46,782 nt of DNA from Thermoplasmata archaeon. GTDB taxonomy: Archaea; Thermoplasmatota; Thermoplasmata; Thermoplasmatales; Thermoplasmataceae. Both the position numbers and the translations under genes were made by a program. The notes below the pieces were generated by a model that was not told the origin of the DNA, made no database searches, and saw only the letters and a list, made by a program, of their open reading frames with translations. The DNA is taken from contig JAJZLK010000040.1 in the NCBI GenBank assembly GCA_021803655.1, forward strand, positions 1 to 46,782, written 5' to 3'. Every line of letters begins with the position of its first letter. Positions within the stretch are counted from its first letter, which is position 1. This document shows, in pieces, positions 34,732 through 43,062 of this stretch.

Positions 34732-36386
34732 TGGAGATTGAGGAAAATATCAGAAAAAATGCCCTGAGAAACGCATTTGAACATCAGGGGAAGGCCGAGA
34801 TCAAGTCGGTTGTGTCCAAGACCCTTGGAGAGAATCCGGCACTCAGGTCAAGGGCCAGGGAGATCATCCCAATAGTTGAGCGGGAGGTCTCCAGAGTTAA
34901 CTCGCTCAGTATTGATCAGATCGTCAGCGAAATAGAGAGCAGTTTTCCGGACGTGCTCCAGAAGGAAAAGAAGGTCCAGGAGCACAGGCTTCCGGATCTC
35001 GCAAACGTGAAAGGAAAAGTTGTGATGAGGCTTGCCCCTTCGCCGTCTGGTCCTCTGCATATTGGTCATTCCCGTATGGCTATACTCAATGATGAGTACG
35101 TGAAGAGATACGGAGGTGAACTCATCCTCAGGCTTGAGGATACTAATCCTGCGAACATCGACCCATTTGCCTATGAGCAGATTCCGCGGGATCTTGAATG
35201 GCTTGGAGTTGGGATAACCAAGACGATAATCCAGAGCAGCAGGATGGAAATATATTACAAGCAAGCCCTTACCTTGCTGGAAAATGGTCACATGTATGTC
35301 TGCCATTGTGACCAGGAGAAATTCCGAAAGACAAGACAGGAAGGGATAGCATGTCCCCACAGAGAATCTGATCCTGCCGAAAATGCTTCAAGATTCCGGA
35401 AAATGATCGATGGAGAGTACAATAAAGGCTCTGCAGTGGCTGTCATGAAGACGGATATCGCGCACCCTAATCCTTCAATACGGGACTGGATCGCATTCAG
35501 GATGAGTGCCGCAGTCCATCCGATGATTGGAGATAAGATCCATCTGTATCCTACGATGAATTTCTCGGTAGCAGTGGACGATCACCTTCTCGGACTCACG
35601 CACGTGATAAGAGGGACTGACCACATCAGCAATACGGAGAAACAGTCGTATATCTTCCAGTATAACAACTGGAAGGTCCCGGAATATTTCCACTATGGAT
35701 TTATTTCCATCCCCGACGTAATCATGAAGACTTCTGTAATCAGGAAGGGAATATTATCCAGGGAGTACAGGGGATGGGATGATGTGAAGCTTCACACAAT
35801 AATGGCGATGAAGCGGAGAGGTTATTCGCCGGAGACCTTCAGGAGATACTGGATCGAGAGTGGTCTCAGGGCTCAGAATGCAACATTCTCATGGGAAATT
35901 TTCAATTCCATGAACAGGGAAAACGTGGACAAAGATGCAAAGAGACTGTTTTTTGTTACAGACCCTGTGAAGATAAGAATTACGGATGCCAAGCCGACGG
36001 TATCCAGTATCCCTTTCCATCCGGAGAGGAAGGAAATGGGTATGAGGAAGTACCAGATTGGAAAAGATCCGGAGATATTCATTCCCAGGAAGGAGTTTGA
36101 ATCTGTGCCTGATGGAGGAATAATCCGATTGAAAGATCTGTATAATGTCATCAGGAAGGGAGATTCATTCTCCTATTCGCAGGATCAGACCTTCTCATCC
36201 AGGCAGACGAAAATAGTCCAGTGGTGCCCGGAAAATTCTGAAGATTTTGAGGTCTTAAGACCCGATGGCACCGTCGATCGGGGAAGGATCGAACCGCTGA
36301 GATCGGAAGTGAGAGGCATAAGCCAGTTTGAAAGATACGGCTACGTGAATCTTAGCGACGGATACGGGTTATTCCTTCACAACTGA
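34728..36386 (+). CDS. gltX: Glutamyl-tRNA synthetase, archaeal type
   Basis: 552 residues. A poorly conserved helical N-terminal extension (1-95) leads into the class I core, with HIGH as HIGH111-114 in SPSGPLHIGHSR and LILRLEDTNPANID. The KMSKS-equivalent segment reads MKTSVIRKGILSREYRGWDD; the lysine usually found as TSK is Val here. The C-terminal beta-barrel anticodon-binding domain (about 410-552) is the archaeal and GlnRS-like type. It charges tRNA-Glu, and in organisms without GlnRS also tRNA-Gln for later amidation. The start overlaps the Nog1-like stop by four bases. Confidence 0.95.
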   Translation: MMEIEENIRKNALRNAFEHQGKAEIKSVVSKTLGENPALRSRAREIIPIVEREVSRVNSLSIDQIVSEIESSFPDVLQKEKKVQEHRLPDLANVKGKVVMRLAPSPSGPLHIGHSRMAILNDEYVKRYGGELILRLEDTNPANIDPFAYEQIPRDLEWLGVGITKTIIQSSRMEIYYKQALTLLENGHMYVCHCDQEKFRKTRQEGIACPHRESDPAENASRFRKMIDGEYNKGSAVAVMKTDIAHPNPSIRDWIAFRMSAAVHPMIGDKIHLYPTMNFSVAVDDHLLGLTHVIRGTDHISNTEKQSYIFQYNNWKVPEYFHYGFISIPDVIMKTSVIRKGILSREYRGWDDVKLHTIMAMKRRGYSPETFRRYWIESGLRAQNATFSWEIFNSMNRENVDKDAKRLFFVTDPVKIRITDAKPTVSSIPFHPERKEMGMRKYQIGKDPEIFIPRKEFESVPDGGIIRLKDLYNVIRKGDSFSYSQDQTFSSRQTKIVQWCPENSEDFEVLRPDGTVDRGRIEPLRSEVRGISQFERYGYVNLSDGYGLFLHN

Positions 36387-36403
36387 TCGTTTACTAGGCA
36401 ATA

Positions 36404-36661
36404 TCAGAAGGTTTCACGGTTAACTTTTACGAATGGCGGAAATACCCTTAAAAGAACGATCTCTCCTATCGATTTAACAATCCTGTAAGGAACCGATATT
36501 GCAACTCCGTTCTCCACTAGGTCCGGGTTGGTATGTTCTATGTAAAGCCCGTAAATTGACGTTCGATCAAAATCAAGTATCAGGTCTGTCACCTTTCCAA
36601 CCCCGATTCCATTGCTCGTGTATACCGAGAGTCCAATCAGGTTCGAAGCTTGAGAGAGCAT
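36404..36661 (-). CDS. PRC-barrel domain protein
   Basis: 85 residues. IGLSVYTSNGIGVGKVTDLILDF and IYGLYIEH are typical of the PRC-barrel of small archaeal proteins, some of which are linked to RNA processing or cell division. The ATG follows GGTGGTG after the guaAa stop by 13 bases, so it is the third gene of tfb-guaAa-PRC. Role in this organism unknown. It converges with gltX. Confidence 0.85.
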   Translation of the reverse strand: MLSQASNLIGLSVYTSNGIGVGKVTDLILDFDRTSIYGLYIEHTNPDLVENGVAISVPYRIVKSIGEIVLLRVFPPFVKVNRETF

Positions 36662-36674
36662 CTGTTACACCACC

Positions 36675-37241
36675 TTATTTCTTACAGACCTCGACGAAGT
36701 TCTTGAATATTTGCTCGCCGAATTCTGTGTTCCTTACTTCTGGATGAAACTGCACTCCAAAATAAGGTTTTGTTTTGTGGTAGAACGCCTGGATACGACA
36801 GGTCTCCGATGATCCTGCAAGAACGAATTCGTCTGACAGTTCCTTGATTTCATCGTTGTGATTCTCCCATGCAGTAATCTCTGCAGGGATGCCAGAAAAT
36901 ACCCCACGGAGATCTGAGAACCTCACTCTCGTTTTTCCGTACTCTGGCACGGATCCAGGTCCAACCTTTCCGCCAAATTTGAGAGCGATGAATTGTGCAC
37001 CCACGCAGATGCCTAAAACCGGAATTGGATTCTCATCCATCATCCCGGATATATTTCCGAGTTTCTCCAGTTCGTCAACAATGCTTGGTGCCCCCCCTGA
37101 AAGAACCAGTCCGTCATTGTCTTTCAACGCTGACGGAGAGATCGTGTTTGGCTGTATATCAGACTGGATGCCGAGGTTCTTCAGCACCCTCCATTCCTTG
37201 TGCGTCCACTGGCCGCCGTTATCGATGACGTCGATCCGCAT
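36675..37241 (-). CDS. guaAa: GMP synthase, glutamine amidotransferase subunit
   Basis: 188 residues, class I glutaminase. The nucleophile Cys79 is in GICVGAQ, with His166 and Glu168 in QFHPEV. It lacks the ATP-pyrophosphatase part, as in archaea with split GMP synthetase; the partner subunit is not in the window. It delivers ammonia to convert XMP to GMP. Its ATG directly follows the tfb stop (no gap), with the PRC-barrel gene behind. Confidence 0.94.
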   Translation of the reverse strand: MRIDVIDNGGQWTHKEWRVLKNLGIQSDIQPNTISPSALKDNDGLVLSGGAPSIVDELEKLGNISGMMDENPIPVLGICVGAQFIALKFGGKVGPGSVPEYGKTRVRFSDLRGVFSGIPAEITAWENHNDEIKELSDEFVLAGSSETCRIQAFYHKTKPYFGVQFHPEVRNTEFGEQIFKNFVEVCKK

Positions 37242-38171
37242 CTACTCAAGCCCTGGAATGCCCAGATGCTTTGTAATCTCCTTGTACCTGTTCCTGATTG
37301 TGACTTCTGTAACGCCGGATACCCTTGCCACTTCTTTCTGTGTTCTTGGTTTCCCTACGAGCACTGAAGCAATGTATATTGAGGCGGCAGCCACGCCGGT
37401 TGGACCCTTTCCAGAAGCGATCCCGGCCTCTATTGACTTCCTCACAATGTCCTCGCTCATGACTATGGCCTGCTTATCCAGGTCAAGTTTATTGCAAAAC
37501 TGAGCCACATAGGAGTATGGGGTAGTCGGTTTCAGGTTAAGGCTGAGTTCCTTGGCAAGATGCCGGTATGATTTGCCTATCTTCTTCTTGTTAACCTCTG
37601 AGGCTTTTGATATCTCGTCAAGGGTTCTTGGCAGGTTTACCATTCTGCATGCAGCATAAACTGATGCACATACTATGCTCTCTATGCTCCTTCCCCTGAT
37701 CAGGTTCTTTTCAACTGCTCTTCTGTAAATGAGGGCAGCTGTTTCCTTGATATCTTTTGGTATCCCAAGCTTAACACCGTTGTCGTTGAGCATCTGGAGC
37801 GCAAGTGAAAGGTTTCTCTCTGCGGCGTTGCTCACCCTGATCCTCTGGTGCCACTTCCTGACCCTGTATATCTGTGCCCTGTTCTTATGAGGAATTCTCT
37901 TCCCGTAATAGTCTTTGTTGGACCATGAGATTTCGGTTGCAAGTCCCTTGTCATGACTGAGGAATGTCATCGGGGAACCTGTTCTGGCTCTCCTCTCATC
38001 CTGTTCTGAGTCAAATGATCTCCACTCCGGACCCTGATCAATGAGTGAGTCCTCCAGCACCATGCCGCAATCCTTACAAAGAACCTCGCCTCTCTCATAA
38101 TCTCTCACGAGATGCTCGGAACTGCATTCCTGGCACCTCTTAGCAGGGGAATCCCTCACTTCAGTTTTCAT
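37242..38171 (-). CDS. tfb: Transcription initiation factor IIB (first copy)
   Basis: 309 residues. An N-terminal zinc ribbon (CQECSSE, then CKDCGMVLED, about 15-45), a B-finger region and two cyclin-like repeats (about 115-210 and 215-305), ending with a [12 protein letters not shown] helix-turn-helix motif for BRE recognition. It recruits RNA polymerase to TBP-bound promoters. The start is ATG 38171, not the TTG at 38174, since the TATA box at 38190-38203 is 26 bases upstream. It is divergent from gar1-tfb2, so this organism has at least two TFBs. Confidence 0.97.
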   Translation of the reverse strand: MKTEVRDSPAKRCQECSSEHLVRDYERGEVLCKDCGMVLEDSLIDQGPEWRSFDSEQDERRARTGSPMTFLSHDKGLATEISWSNKDYYGKRIPHKNRAQIYRVRKWHQRIRVSNAAERNLSLALQMLNDNGVKLGIPKDIKETAALIYRRAVEKNLIRGRSIESIVCASVYAACRMVNLPRTLDEISKASEVNKKKIGKSYRHLAKELSLNLKPTTPYSYVAQFCNKLDLDKQAIVMSEDIVRKSIEAGIASGKGPTGVAAASIYIASVLVGKPRTQKEVARVSGVTEVTIRNRYKEITKHLGIPGLE

Positions 38172-38189
38172 CAATGCACCTACAACATT

Positions 38190-38203
38190 TGATAAGTATA
38201 TTC
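38190..38203 (-). promoter_or_regulatory. TATA box of the tfb-guaAa-PRC operon
   Basis: On the minus strand this reads GAATATACTTATC, about 26 bases before ATG 38171, predicting a leaderless transcript. Confidence 0.6.
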
Positions 38204-38350
38204 TACATCTTTGCAGGTATTAAACCTTTTACTCAGGTAGTCCTTTTTAGAATAACTATCAATAACTATTGGAAATAGGGACTCTGTGAGCATTATTGAT
38301 ACACCAACCTTTAAATATAACCTAGAAAATTTATTAATAATCTTACGAAA

Positions 38351-38361
38351 TGTTTATAAAC
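38351..38361 (+). promoter_or_regulatory. TATA box of gar1-tfb2
   Basis: TGTTTATAAAC is centred 26 bases before TTG 38382. A second strong box, CTTTAAATATAA (38309-38320), is 40 bases upstream and may be an alternative promoter. The region 38180-38381 is thus a compact divergent promoter zone for two TFB genes. Confidence 0.55.
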
Positions 38362-38381
38362 ATTTGTTCGATTATACATGC

Positions 38382-38597
38382 TTGAATAATGAAAACTGTG
38401 AAGTGATTGAGAGGAAGGGGGACGAGTTGATCGTCAGACTGGCAGATTGCGTTAAGATGAATGCGCGTGTTTCGACATCAGACGGCAAGGAAATAGGAAG
38501 GGTTGTCAGGGTGATGGGGCCTGGAAACGGTCCATTTGCACTGGTTAAACTCAGGGTGCCAAACTTCGAGGGTAAAGAGGTGACAATCAGATGCTAA
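38382..38597 (+). CDS. gar1: Gar1-like H/ACA ribonucleoprotein subunit
   Basis: 71 residues. [18 protein letters not shown] then [23 protein letters not shown] is the core beta-barrel of archaeal Gar1, which helps guide pseudouridylation of RNA with Cbf5. A gar1-tfb pair is conserved in many archaea. Start: TTG 38382 lies 26 bases from the TATA at 38351, consistent with a leaderless TTG; GTG 38403 or an upstream GTG at 38286 are alternatives. The stop overlaps the tfb2 ATG by seven bases. Confidence 0.85.
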   Translation: MNNENCEVIERKGDELIVRLADCVKMNARVSTSDGKEIGRVVRVMGPGNGPFALVKLRVPNFEGKEVTIRC

Positions 38598-39547
38598 GTG
38601 GAGATAGTAAAAGTGAGAAGAGAGGGAAGGGGACTGTAGAAGAGATAACAAAGTGTCCGGAGTGTGGATCGACACAACTTATAAGAGACTACGAGAGAGG
38701 AGAACTCATATGTAACAACTGCGGGATCGTAGTGGACGAGAATTATATTGACCAGGGGCCGGAATGGCGCGCTTTTGACTCCGAGCAGAACGAGTCTAGA
38801 TCGAGGACTGGATCTCCGATGACGTTCACCATACATGACAAGGGTCTTTCAACGGATATTTCATGGAAGAACAAGGATTCGTACGGCAAGTCTATACCGA
38901 CCAGGAACCGTGCTCAGCTTTACAGGCTTAGAAAGTGGCAGAAGAGAATCAAGGTTTCAAACGCGGCTGAAAGAAACTTGTCCCAGGCCCTGCAGGAACT
39001 GGAGAGAATGGCGTCAAACCTCAGCATACCCAACGATGTCAGGGAAAGTGCGGCAGTTATCTACAGGAAGGCAGTGAAGCAGAACATGATCAGGGGAAGA
39101 AGCATTGAGGGAGTTGTTGCAGGTTCCATATACGCTGCATGCAGGCTTACCAATGTGCCAAGGACCCTTGACGAGATCGGTTCCGTTACCAGGGTTAAGA
39201 AGAAAGAGATCGGAAGGACTTACAGAATCATGAGCAGGTATCTTAAGCTGAACATTCTCCCCTCGAAGCCAGAGGACTATGTGAACAGATTCTGCAGCAG
39301 GCTCAAGCTTTCCGGAGAGGTCAAAAAGAAGGCAAACGACATACTTAAGACCGCCAGGGATAACGACCTGACCTCTGGTAAGGGACCTACCGGTGTGGCT
39401 GCAGCAGCAATTTATATCGCGTCCCTCATGCTCGGCGAGAGAAGGACTCAGAGATCTGTATCAGAAGTGGCCGGAGTAACTGAAGTCACAATAAGGAACA
39501 GGTACAAGGAACTGACCGAGAGACTGCAATTGAACGTTGAACAGTAA
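38591..39547 (+). CDS. tfb: Transcription initiation factor IIB (second copy)
   Basis: 318 residues. Zinc ribbon [18 protein letters not shown] and [10 protein letters not shown], a B-finger region ([18 protein letters not shown]), and two cyclin repeats closing with [17 protein letters not shown]. It is clearly a paralogue of the TFB encoded to the left on the opposite strand, the zinc ribbon differing in detail. Cotranscription with gar1 makes it the likely housekeeping copy; the other may answer particular conditions (inference). It ends three bases from the convergent pcc1 stop. Confidence 0.97.
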   Translation: MLSGDSKSEKRGKGTVEEITKCPECGSTQLIRDYERGELICNNCGIVVDENYIDQGPEWRAFDSEQNESRSRTGSPMTFTIHDKGLSTDISWKNKDSYGKSIPTRNRAQLYRLRKWQKRIKVSNAAERNLSQALQELERMASNLSIPNDVRESAAVIYRKAVKQNMIRGRSIEGVVAGSIYAACRLTNVPRTLDEIGSVTRVKKKEIGRTYRIMSRYLKLNILPSKPEDYVNRFCSRLKLSGEVKKKANDILKTARDNDLTSGKGPTGVAAAAIYIASLMLGERRTQRSVSEVAGVTEVTIRNRYKELTERLQLNVEQ

Positions 39548-39550
39548 TCG

Positions 39551-39781
39551 TTACAACGTTTCCCACATTTTTTTTATCATTTCTATCTGATTCATTATTT
39601 CGTCGCACAGACTGTAAATCGACGTGATTTTCACTTCCCTGAATTCTATTTTGAGGACTGATGACTCACAGATCATATCAGCAAGACCCTGGTTGTCCTG
39701 TTCGAGAGCCTCCTTTACGAGTTTGCATTGATCGGGAGTGTTGAAGCGGTACTTCACGTTGAGGAGTATCAGGTTATCCAT
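39551..39781 (-). CDS. Pcc1-like subunit of the KEOPS complex
   Basis: 76 residues. The pattern ILLNVKYRF, a helix, ALEQDNQGLADM, then KIEFREVKITSIYSLCDEIMNQIEMI matches the small Pcc1 fold (strand-helix-strand-strand-helix). KEOPS makes t6A37 in tRNAs that read ANN codons. No other KEOPS gene is nearby. TATA-like ACACTTATTC near 39803-39812 lies about 26 bases from ATG 39781, overlapping the upstream region of the divergent tRNA-Leu. Confidence 0.75.
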   Translation of the reverse strand: MDNLILLNVKYRFNTPDQCKLVKEALEQDNQGLADMICESSVLKIEFREVKITSIYSLCDEIMNQIEMIKKMWETL

Positions 39782-39835
39782 GCAGAGTTAATGCCAAGAG
39801 AAAATAAGAATAAGTGTATCTTAATTGCCGACTGC

Positions 39836-39920
39836 GCGGAGGTTGCCGAGCTAGGTTAAAGGCGACAGACTCAAGATCTGTTTCTGAAGGGATCCGCCGG
39901 TTCAAATCCGGCCCTCCGCA
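39836..39920 (+). tRNA. tRNA-Leu (CAA)
   Basis: 85 bases, class II tRNA with a long variable arm. Acceptor GCGGAGG pairs with CCTCCGC; the D arm contains GCCGAGCTAGGTTAAAGGC; the anticodon stem ACAGA-CTCAAGA-TCTGT presents CAA; the T arm is GCCGG-TTCAAAT-CCGGC. CCA is not encoded. No intron. It decodes UUG. Confidence 0.95.
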
Positions 39921-40060
39921 CTCAAATCTATGTTCTGAATCAGTTTCTCTCAATCTATTAAGAAAGAACGGTGTGAACGTTCATAATGCTTCTAAGTTCC
40001 GCAGATTCTCTGTTCTGAAGCAAGATCATCGTTTAGGAATTTCACTCACCTGAAACACCA
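39921..40060. other. Intergenic region
   Basis: 140 bases between tRNA-Leu and a small minus-strand gene. Nothing coding or structured is visible. Confidence 0.4.
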
Positions 40061-40168
40061 TTAAAGAGTTAGTTTCCAGGCATAATAACCCCATTTCCTG
40101 CCGTAGCGCTCCATGTACCTTTTGCGCATGAGAACCTTTTTGAAGTTTCCTTTGTCTATGAGGTTCAT
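40061..40168 (-). CDS. Short basic peptide, 35 residues
   Basis: MNLIDKGNFKKVLMRKRYME, then RYGRKWGYYAWKLTL, ending in TAA. It lies three bases after the methyltransferase stop and has a codon pattern and composition (basic, aromatic) like a real small protein. No family recognised. Below the length most gene finders report. It may assist the methyltransferase or be part of an RNA-binding complex; this is a guess. Confidence 0.5.
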   Translation of the reverse strand: MNLIDKGNFKKVLMRKRYMERYGRKWGYYAWKLTL

Positions 40169-40171
40169 GAA

Positions 40172-40747
40172 TTAATTATTGTCGCCAGAGTCTCCGTAAA
40201 ATATTAGAATTCTTCCACCAGGTTTTAGGTAATTCCTGACTTCGTTGAAAAATGCCGTCACTGTTCTGAAATTCTCATCGGCAACAGCGACTCCCCTTAT
40301 GTCTCTTGGAGCAAACCACCTGAAGAGTGGATCGAAGATTATGAGATCAAAGGCGCCATTCACGTTGTTAAAGAGGTCACTCTCCCTGAATTCTATTTTA
40401 GAGCCCACCCCATTCTTTTCTGCATTTCTCGTCCCTGCGTCCAAACAGTACGTGTTTACATCAACTGCCACTACGTTTGAAGAGTTTGAAGCTGCTAGAA
40501 TCGCATTGATTCCGCTACCCGTGCCCATGTCCAGAACCCTGTCGCTTTCCTTCACCTCATCGAGTATGGTTTTGCCAAGCAGCTTACTCATCCAGGCAGG
40601 TGGGAACACTTCCTTTGGAACCACGATTTTCCGGCCTAGATACTGCCTACGGATTGTCTTCTGGTCTTCTATTCTCCTGTACACAGAGTCATGCCACTGC
40701 TTTCTGATCTCTATATCTTTCTCCGACATCCGTGGTTTGTAGCCCAT
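40172..40747 (-). CDS. SAM-dependent methyltransferase, small-molecule or RNA type
   Basis: 191 residues. Motif I is VLDMGTGSGINAILAA and the acidic loop is VVAVDVNTYCLDAG; the motif IV position reads LIIFDPLFRWFAPRD, a DPLF in place of the NPPY of N-methylating enzymes. The target is unknown; the shape resembles HemK/RlmL-like proteins. The N-terminal 60 residues are helical and basic. Of several starts I chose ATG 40747; TTG 40753 and 40759 are alternatives. A TATA-like ATTTAATATC (40773-40782) gives a predicted start near 40752. The IS element sits 20 bases further upstream, just beyond this promoter. Confidence 0.75.
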   Translation of the reverse strand: MGYKPRMSEKDIEIRKQWHDSVYRRIEDQKTIRRQYLGRKIVVPKEVFPPAWMSKLLGKTILDEVKESDRVLDMGTGSGINAILAASNSSNVVAVDVNTYCLDAGTRNAEKNGVGSKIEFRESDLFNNVNGAFDLIIFDPLFRWFAPRDIRGVAVADENFRTVTAFFNEVRNYLKPGGRILIFYGDSGDNN

Positions 40748-40796
40748 AACCAACGACAACTAACTGAAAACAGATATTAAATTTTTGAGAAGAAAC

Positions 40797-40800
40797 TGTA
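40797..40800. repeat. Target-site duplication, left copy (TGTA)
   Basis: TGTA immediately before the left inverted repeat equals TGTA immediately after the right one (42149-42152). A 4-bp duplication is normal for IS5-family elements and indicates a simple insertion not yet scrambled. Confidence 0.75.
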
Positions 40801-40818
40801 GACGATTCCTAAAAACCC
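40801..40818 (+). repeat. Left terminal inverted repeat of the IS element
   Basis: GACGATTCCTAAAAACCC, exact reverse complement of 42131-42148. Confidence 0.92.
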
Positions 40819-40948
40819 GGTAAATTTCTCCCTTCATACCGTGTTGGATTCATTTTGAACAATTTTCCTGCCCGAACGGGTCGATTTACGGCAAAATAAC
40901 CGTTATTTCATCCCCTTTTCCATCCGTTTTTCACTGTTTTTTCATAGC

Positions 40949-42025
40949 TTACGCTGTCTCGCGCCTCTTTTTCATGGCAAGAAGGGTGATAATGTTGTAA
41001 CCGAGACAGAGGAACATGGCCTTGACCCTGACCCTCCTAACCATGGTCACAAACACATGGCCGCCATGCATGACCATCCTGATGACAGAATATGGTCTCT
41101 CGCCGGGTGATCTCTTCCTTGATATTCGCAGGTTCCGTCTCACCTGATCGATGGTGAGGGGAGTATTCCTTGATGCACGATCCATCGTGCCGTCAATACC
41201 CCTGCATGGTGCTCCCTGGTACCCCTTATCCCTGTAGTCCACGATACCGGGAATGCTCAGATCAACCTGTGAATCATGCAGGGACGCAGTGCTCACCACA
41301 AACTGCCTTATGAGCGGGAGATCAGTACCCTGTGCCGTATGCATCTTGAAGCCGAAGTGGGAGGCTGAACCCTTCTTCGTCCATGTGCCATCCCTGGATC
41401 TTCTCGTCCTCGAACACTTCCTCTCCTCCGCTGCCTGTCTCTTCTTTTCGGCAGCCCTAGTCTTTGCACGTCTCTTCTCCTCCCTGGTCATCTTCCTTCC
41501 ATCCGGTTTCTCCGCTGCTTCTTCCGGTGAAAGGGGAGGCATGTCCGGAGTGACAGGCGGTCTCTTCCTCCCATGCTTTCCGGGATCGGAATGGACGAAC
41601 ATGGCGTCCTGGACCGTACTCTTCTCTATGCGTATTCCCTCCGCCTCAAACTGATCCCATATGATGTCCCATATCTTTTTGTCCATGCCGGTACCGGACA
41701 GCCTCTCACGGAACAGCCATATGGTCCTGGAATCCGGAATCCTGTCAGGATAATCAAGGAAGTTCATGAAATCGATGCGGTTGTACATCTCCCTCTCCAT
41801 GGTCTCATCCGCAATTCCGTATATGGACTGCAGGAAGAGTACCTTCAGCATAAGTACAGGATCAAGGTTCGGCCTTCCTCCCTTCTCCGTATCGTTGTGG
41901 AAAAGATCGGATATCATGGGACGGAGACTCTCCCAGTCGATGACATCCTTCATGGCGGAAAGAGTGTCTCCATGATTCTTCAGCTGTTCATACTTCTCAC
42001 GGAGTCCGTAATTCACAAGGTCCAT
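40949..42025 (-). CDS. IS5-family transposase (DDE)
   Basis: 358 residues. Catalytic triad candidates: Asp in VQDAMFVHSDPGK, Asp in VDYRDKGYQG, and Glu in RSPGERPYSVIRM (the YRDKGY and E-R-x(3)-I patterns are typical of IS4/IS5 superfamily). The N-terminal region GGRPNLDPVLMLKVLFLQ is the usual DUF772 domain. A highly charged Lys/Arg/Glu stretch (about 175-215) is inserted between the first and second Asp. Open from ATG to TGA without disruption, so probably functional. Confidence 0.93.
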   Translation of the reverse strand: MDLVNYGLREKYEQLKNHGDTLSAMKDVIDWESLRPMISDLFHNDTEKGGRPNLDPVLMLKVLFLQSIYGIADETMEREMYNRIDFMNFLDYPDRIPDSRTIWLFRERLSGTGMDKKIWDIIWDQFEAEGIRIEKSTVQDAMFVHSDPGKHGRKRPPVTPDMPPLSPEEAAEKPDGRKMTREEKRRAKTRAAEKKRQAAEERKCSRTRRSRDGTWTKKGSASHFGFKMHTAQGTDLPLIRQFVVSTASLHDSQVDLSIPGIVDYRDKGYQGAPCRGIDGTMDRASRNTPLTIDQVRRNLRISRKRSPGERPYSVIRMVMHGGHVFVTMVRRVRVKAMFLCLGYNIITLLAMKKRRETA

Positions 42026-42130
42026 GCCGTATGATCATGGCCGCATGAATAAAGGTTTCCATTGGGGAATGGCTGAATTACCCGCTTCAAAGTGCATTCC
42101 ACGGGATCATTGAAACCAGATCATGCGAGG

Positions 42131-42148
42131 GGGTTTTTAGGAATCGTC
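42131..42148 (-). repeat. Right terminal inverted repeat of the IS element
   Basis: Exact reverse complement of the left repeat. The outermost base pair is 42148; beyond it is the TGTA duplication. Confidence 0.92.
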
Positions 42149-42152
42149 TGTA
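42149..42152. repeat. Target-site duplication, right copy (TGTA)
   Basis: Matches 40797-40800. The sequence before insertion was probably AAAC-TGTA-ATGTG. Confidence 0.75.
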
Positions 42153-42345
42153 ATGTGTGATATCCTTCGTTCGCCTGAGAAGCGAATGATTGCTGAAGGA
42201 CCAAATCCTCTTCTAATTCCCATTCGGATCATTTGTTGGGATGTTGGTCACAAACAACGCCCATCTCATCCTCAAGAAGAATCCTTGCAAAAATTACGAA
42301 ACCCAATGATTAATATATGCATACCTCGTGTGACTGTTGATTCAA

Positions 42346-42933
42346 ATGGATAAACAAAAGTTAGCTAAGATCGTGATTCCGATCCTGATAATAATCTTGA
42401 TCGGGTTGTCATTTGCCCTTCCAGAAGCTGAGCCGTCCATAACTGGTACGTACTCGGGTGTGAGCAGCACTTCGTATTCCAATACGTCGTTCTTTGGTAT
42501 GACAACTGGGAGCAGTTTTAATTCGTGGTCTAACTATTCCAGTGCGGCAGCAAAGTATATGAGTTCAAGTGAGGCTGCAGCCGTCTCCGGTGGAGTGGGA
42601 ATGATTTATGCATCTCTCGCCTTCGCGATACTTGCGCTGTTGATTGCTCTGGCATGTCTTGTATTCAATTTTGTTGACACCCCTGGACCTCTCAAGGGCA
42701 AGGAACTCGTTTTCCCGGTGATCGGTGCCATATTCTTGATCCTGACCATTGGCCTGTATTACGCAGGTGTTTCTGCAGTACTCAACGCTTTTGTTTCAGG
42801 TTTCTCAGGCACTATCAAGTATACAACCGGATTTTCCCTGTCTTATGGCGCATATCTCATAATTCTGGCCCTAGTTCTCAACATAGTTTACGTCATATTG
42901 TCCCTGACCTCGTGGAAGAAGACTCCCGCGTAA
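42346..42933 (+). CDS. Four-helix membrane protein, family unknown
   Basis: 195 residues. Helix 1 (about 5-25) is followed by a Ser/Thr/Asn-rich outer loop of about 60 residues (SNTSFFGMTTGSSFNSWSNY) and three more helices (about 85-105, 120-140 and 165-188), with a short basic C-terminus. The layout, one helix, big extracellular loop, three helices, resembles small claudin-like or MAPEG-like membrane proteins, but no specific motif is seen. Start: ATG 42346 lies five bases after the predicted transcription start set by TTAATATAT (42310-42318); TTG 42337 is an alternative. It is followed by the ChrB-like gene. Confidence 0.6.
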   Translation: MDKQKLAKIVIPILIIILIGLSFALPEAEPSITGTYSGVSSTSYSNTSFFGMTTGSSFNSWSNYSSAAAKYMSSSEAAAVSGGVGMIYASLAFAILALLIALACLVFNFVDTPGPLKGKELVFPVIGAIFLILTIGLYYAGVSAVLNAFVSGFSGTIKYTTGFSLSYGAYLIILALVLNIVYVILSLTSWKKTPA

Positions 42934-43062
42934 AATTGTTCACTTCTTCCATTATTTTTTCTCTTTTTGATTTTTCACATTCTCGTGGAACACGGTCAGG
43001 TTATTTTCAAGACCGCAAGGGAAAGGATTAATACAGAAAGAAAAATGGATGAGGGACTTGAA

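Larger units (their letters stand above)
40801..42148. mobile_element. Complete IS5-like insertion sequence, 1348 bp
   Basis: Bounded by perfect 18-bp inverted repeats (GACGATTCCTAAAAACCC at 40801-40818 and its complement at 42131-42148) and flanked by TGTA duplications. It holds one intact transposase gene on the minus strand. About 130 bp of noncoding DNA lies between each end and the transposase. Intact repeats, duplication and open reading frame point to a recent, possibly active insertion. Confidence 0.9.

Noticed and set aside
42153-42353. 66-residue plus-strand frame after the IS element
   Set aside because: Overlaps the promoter of the following membrane protein and contains no plausible fold; probably noncoding.
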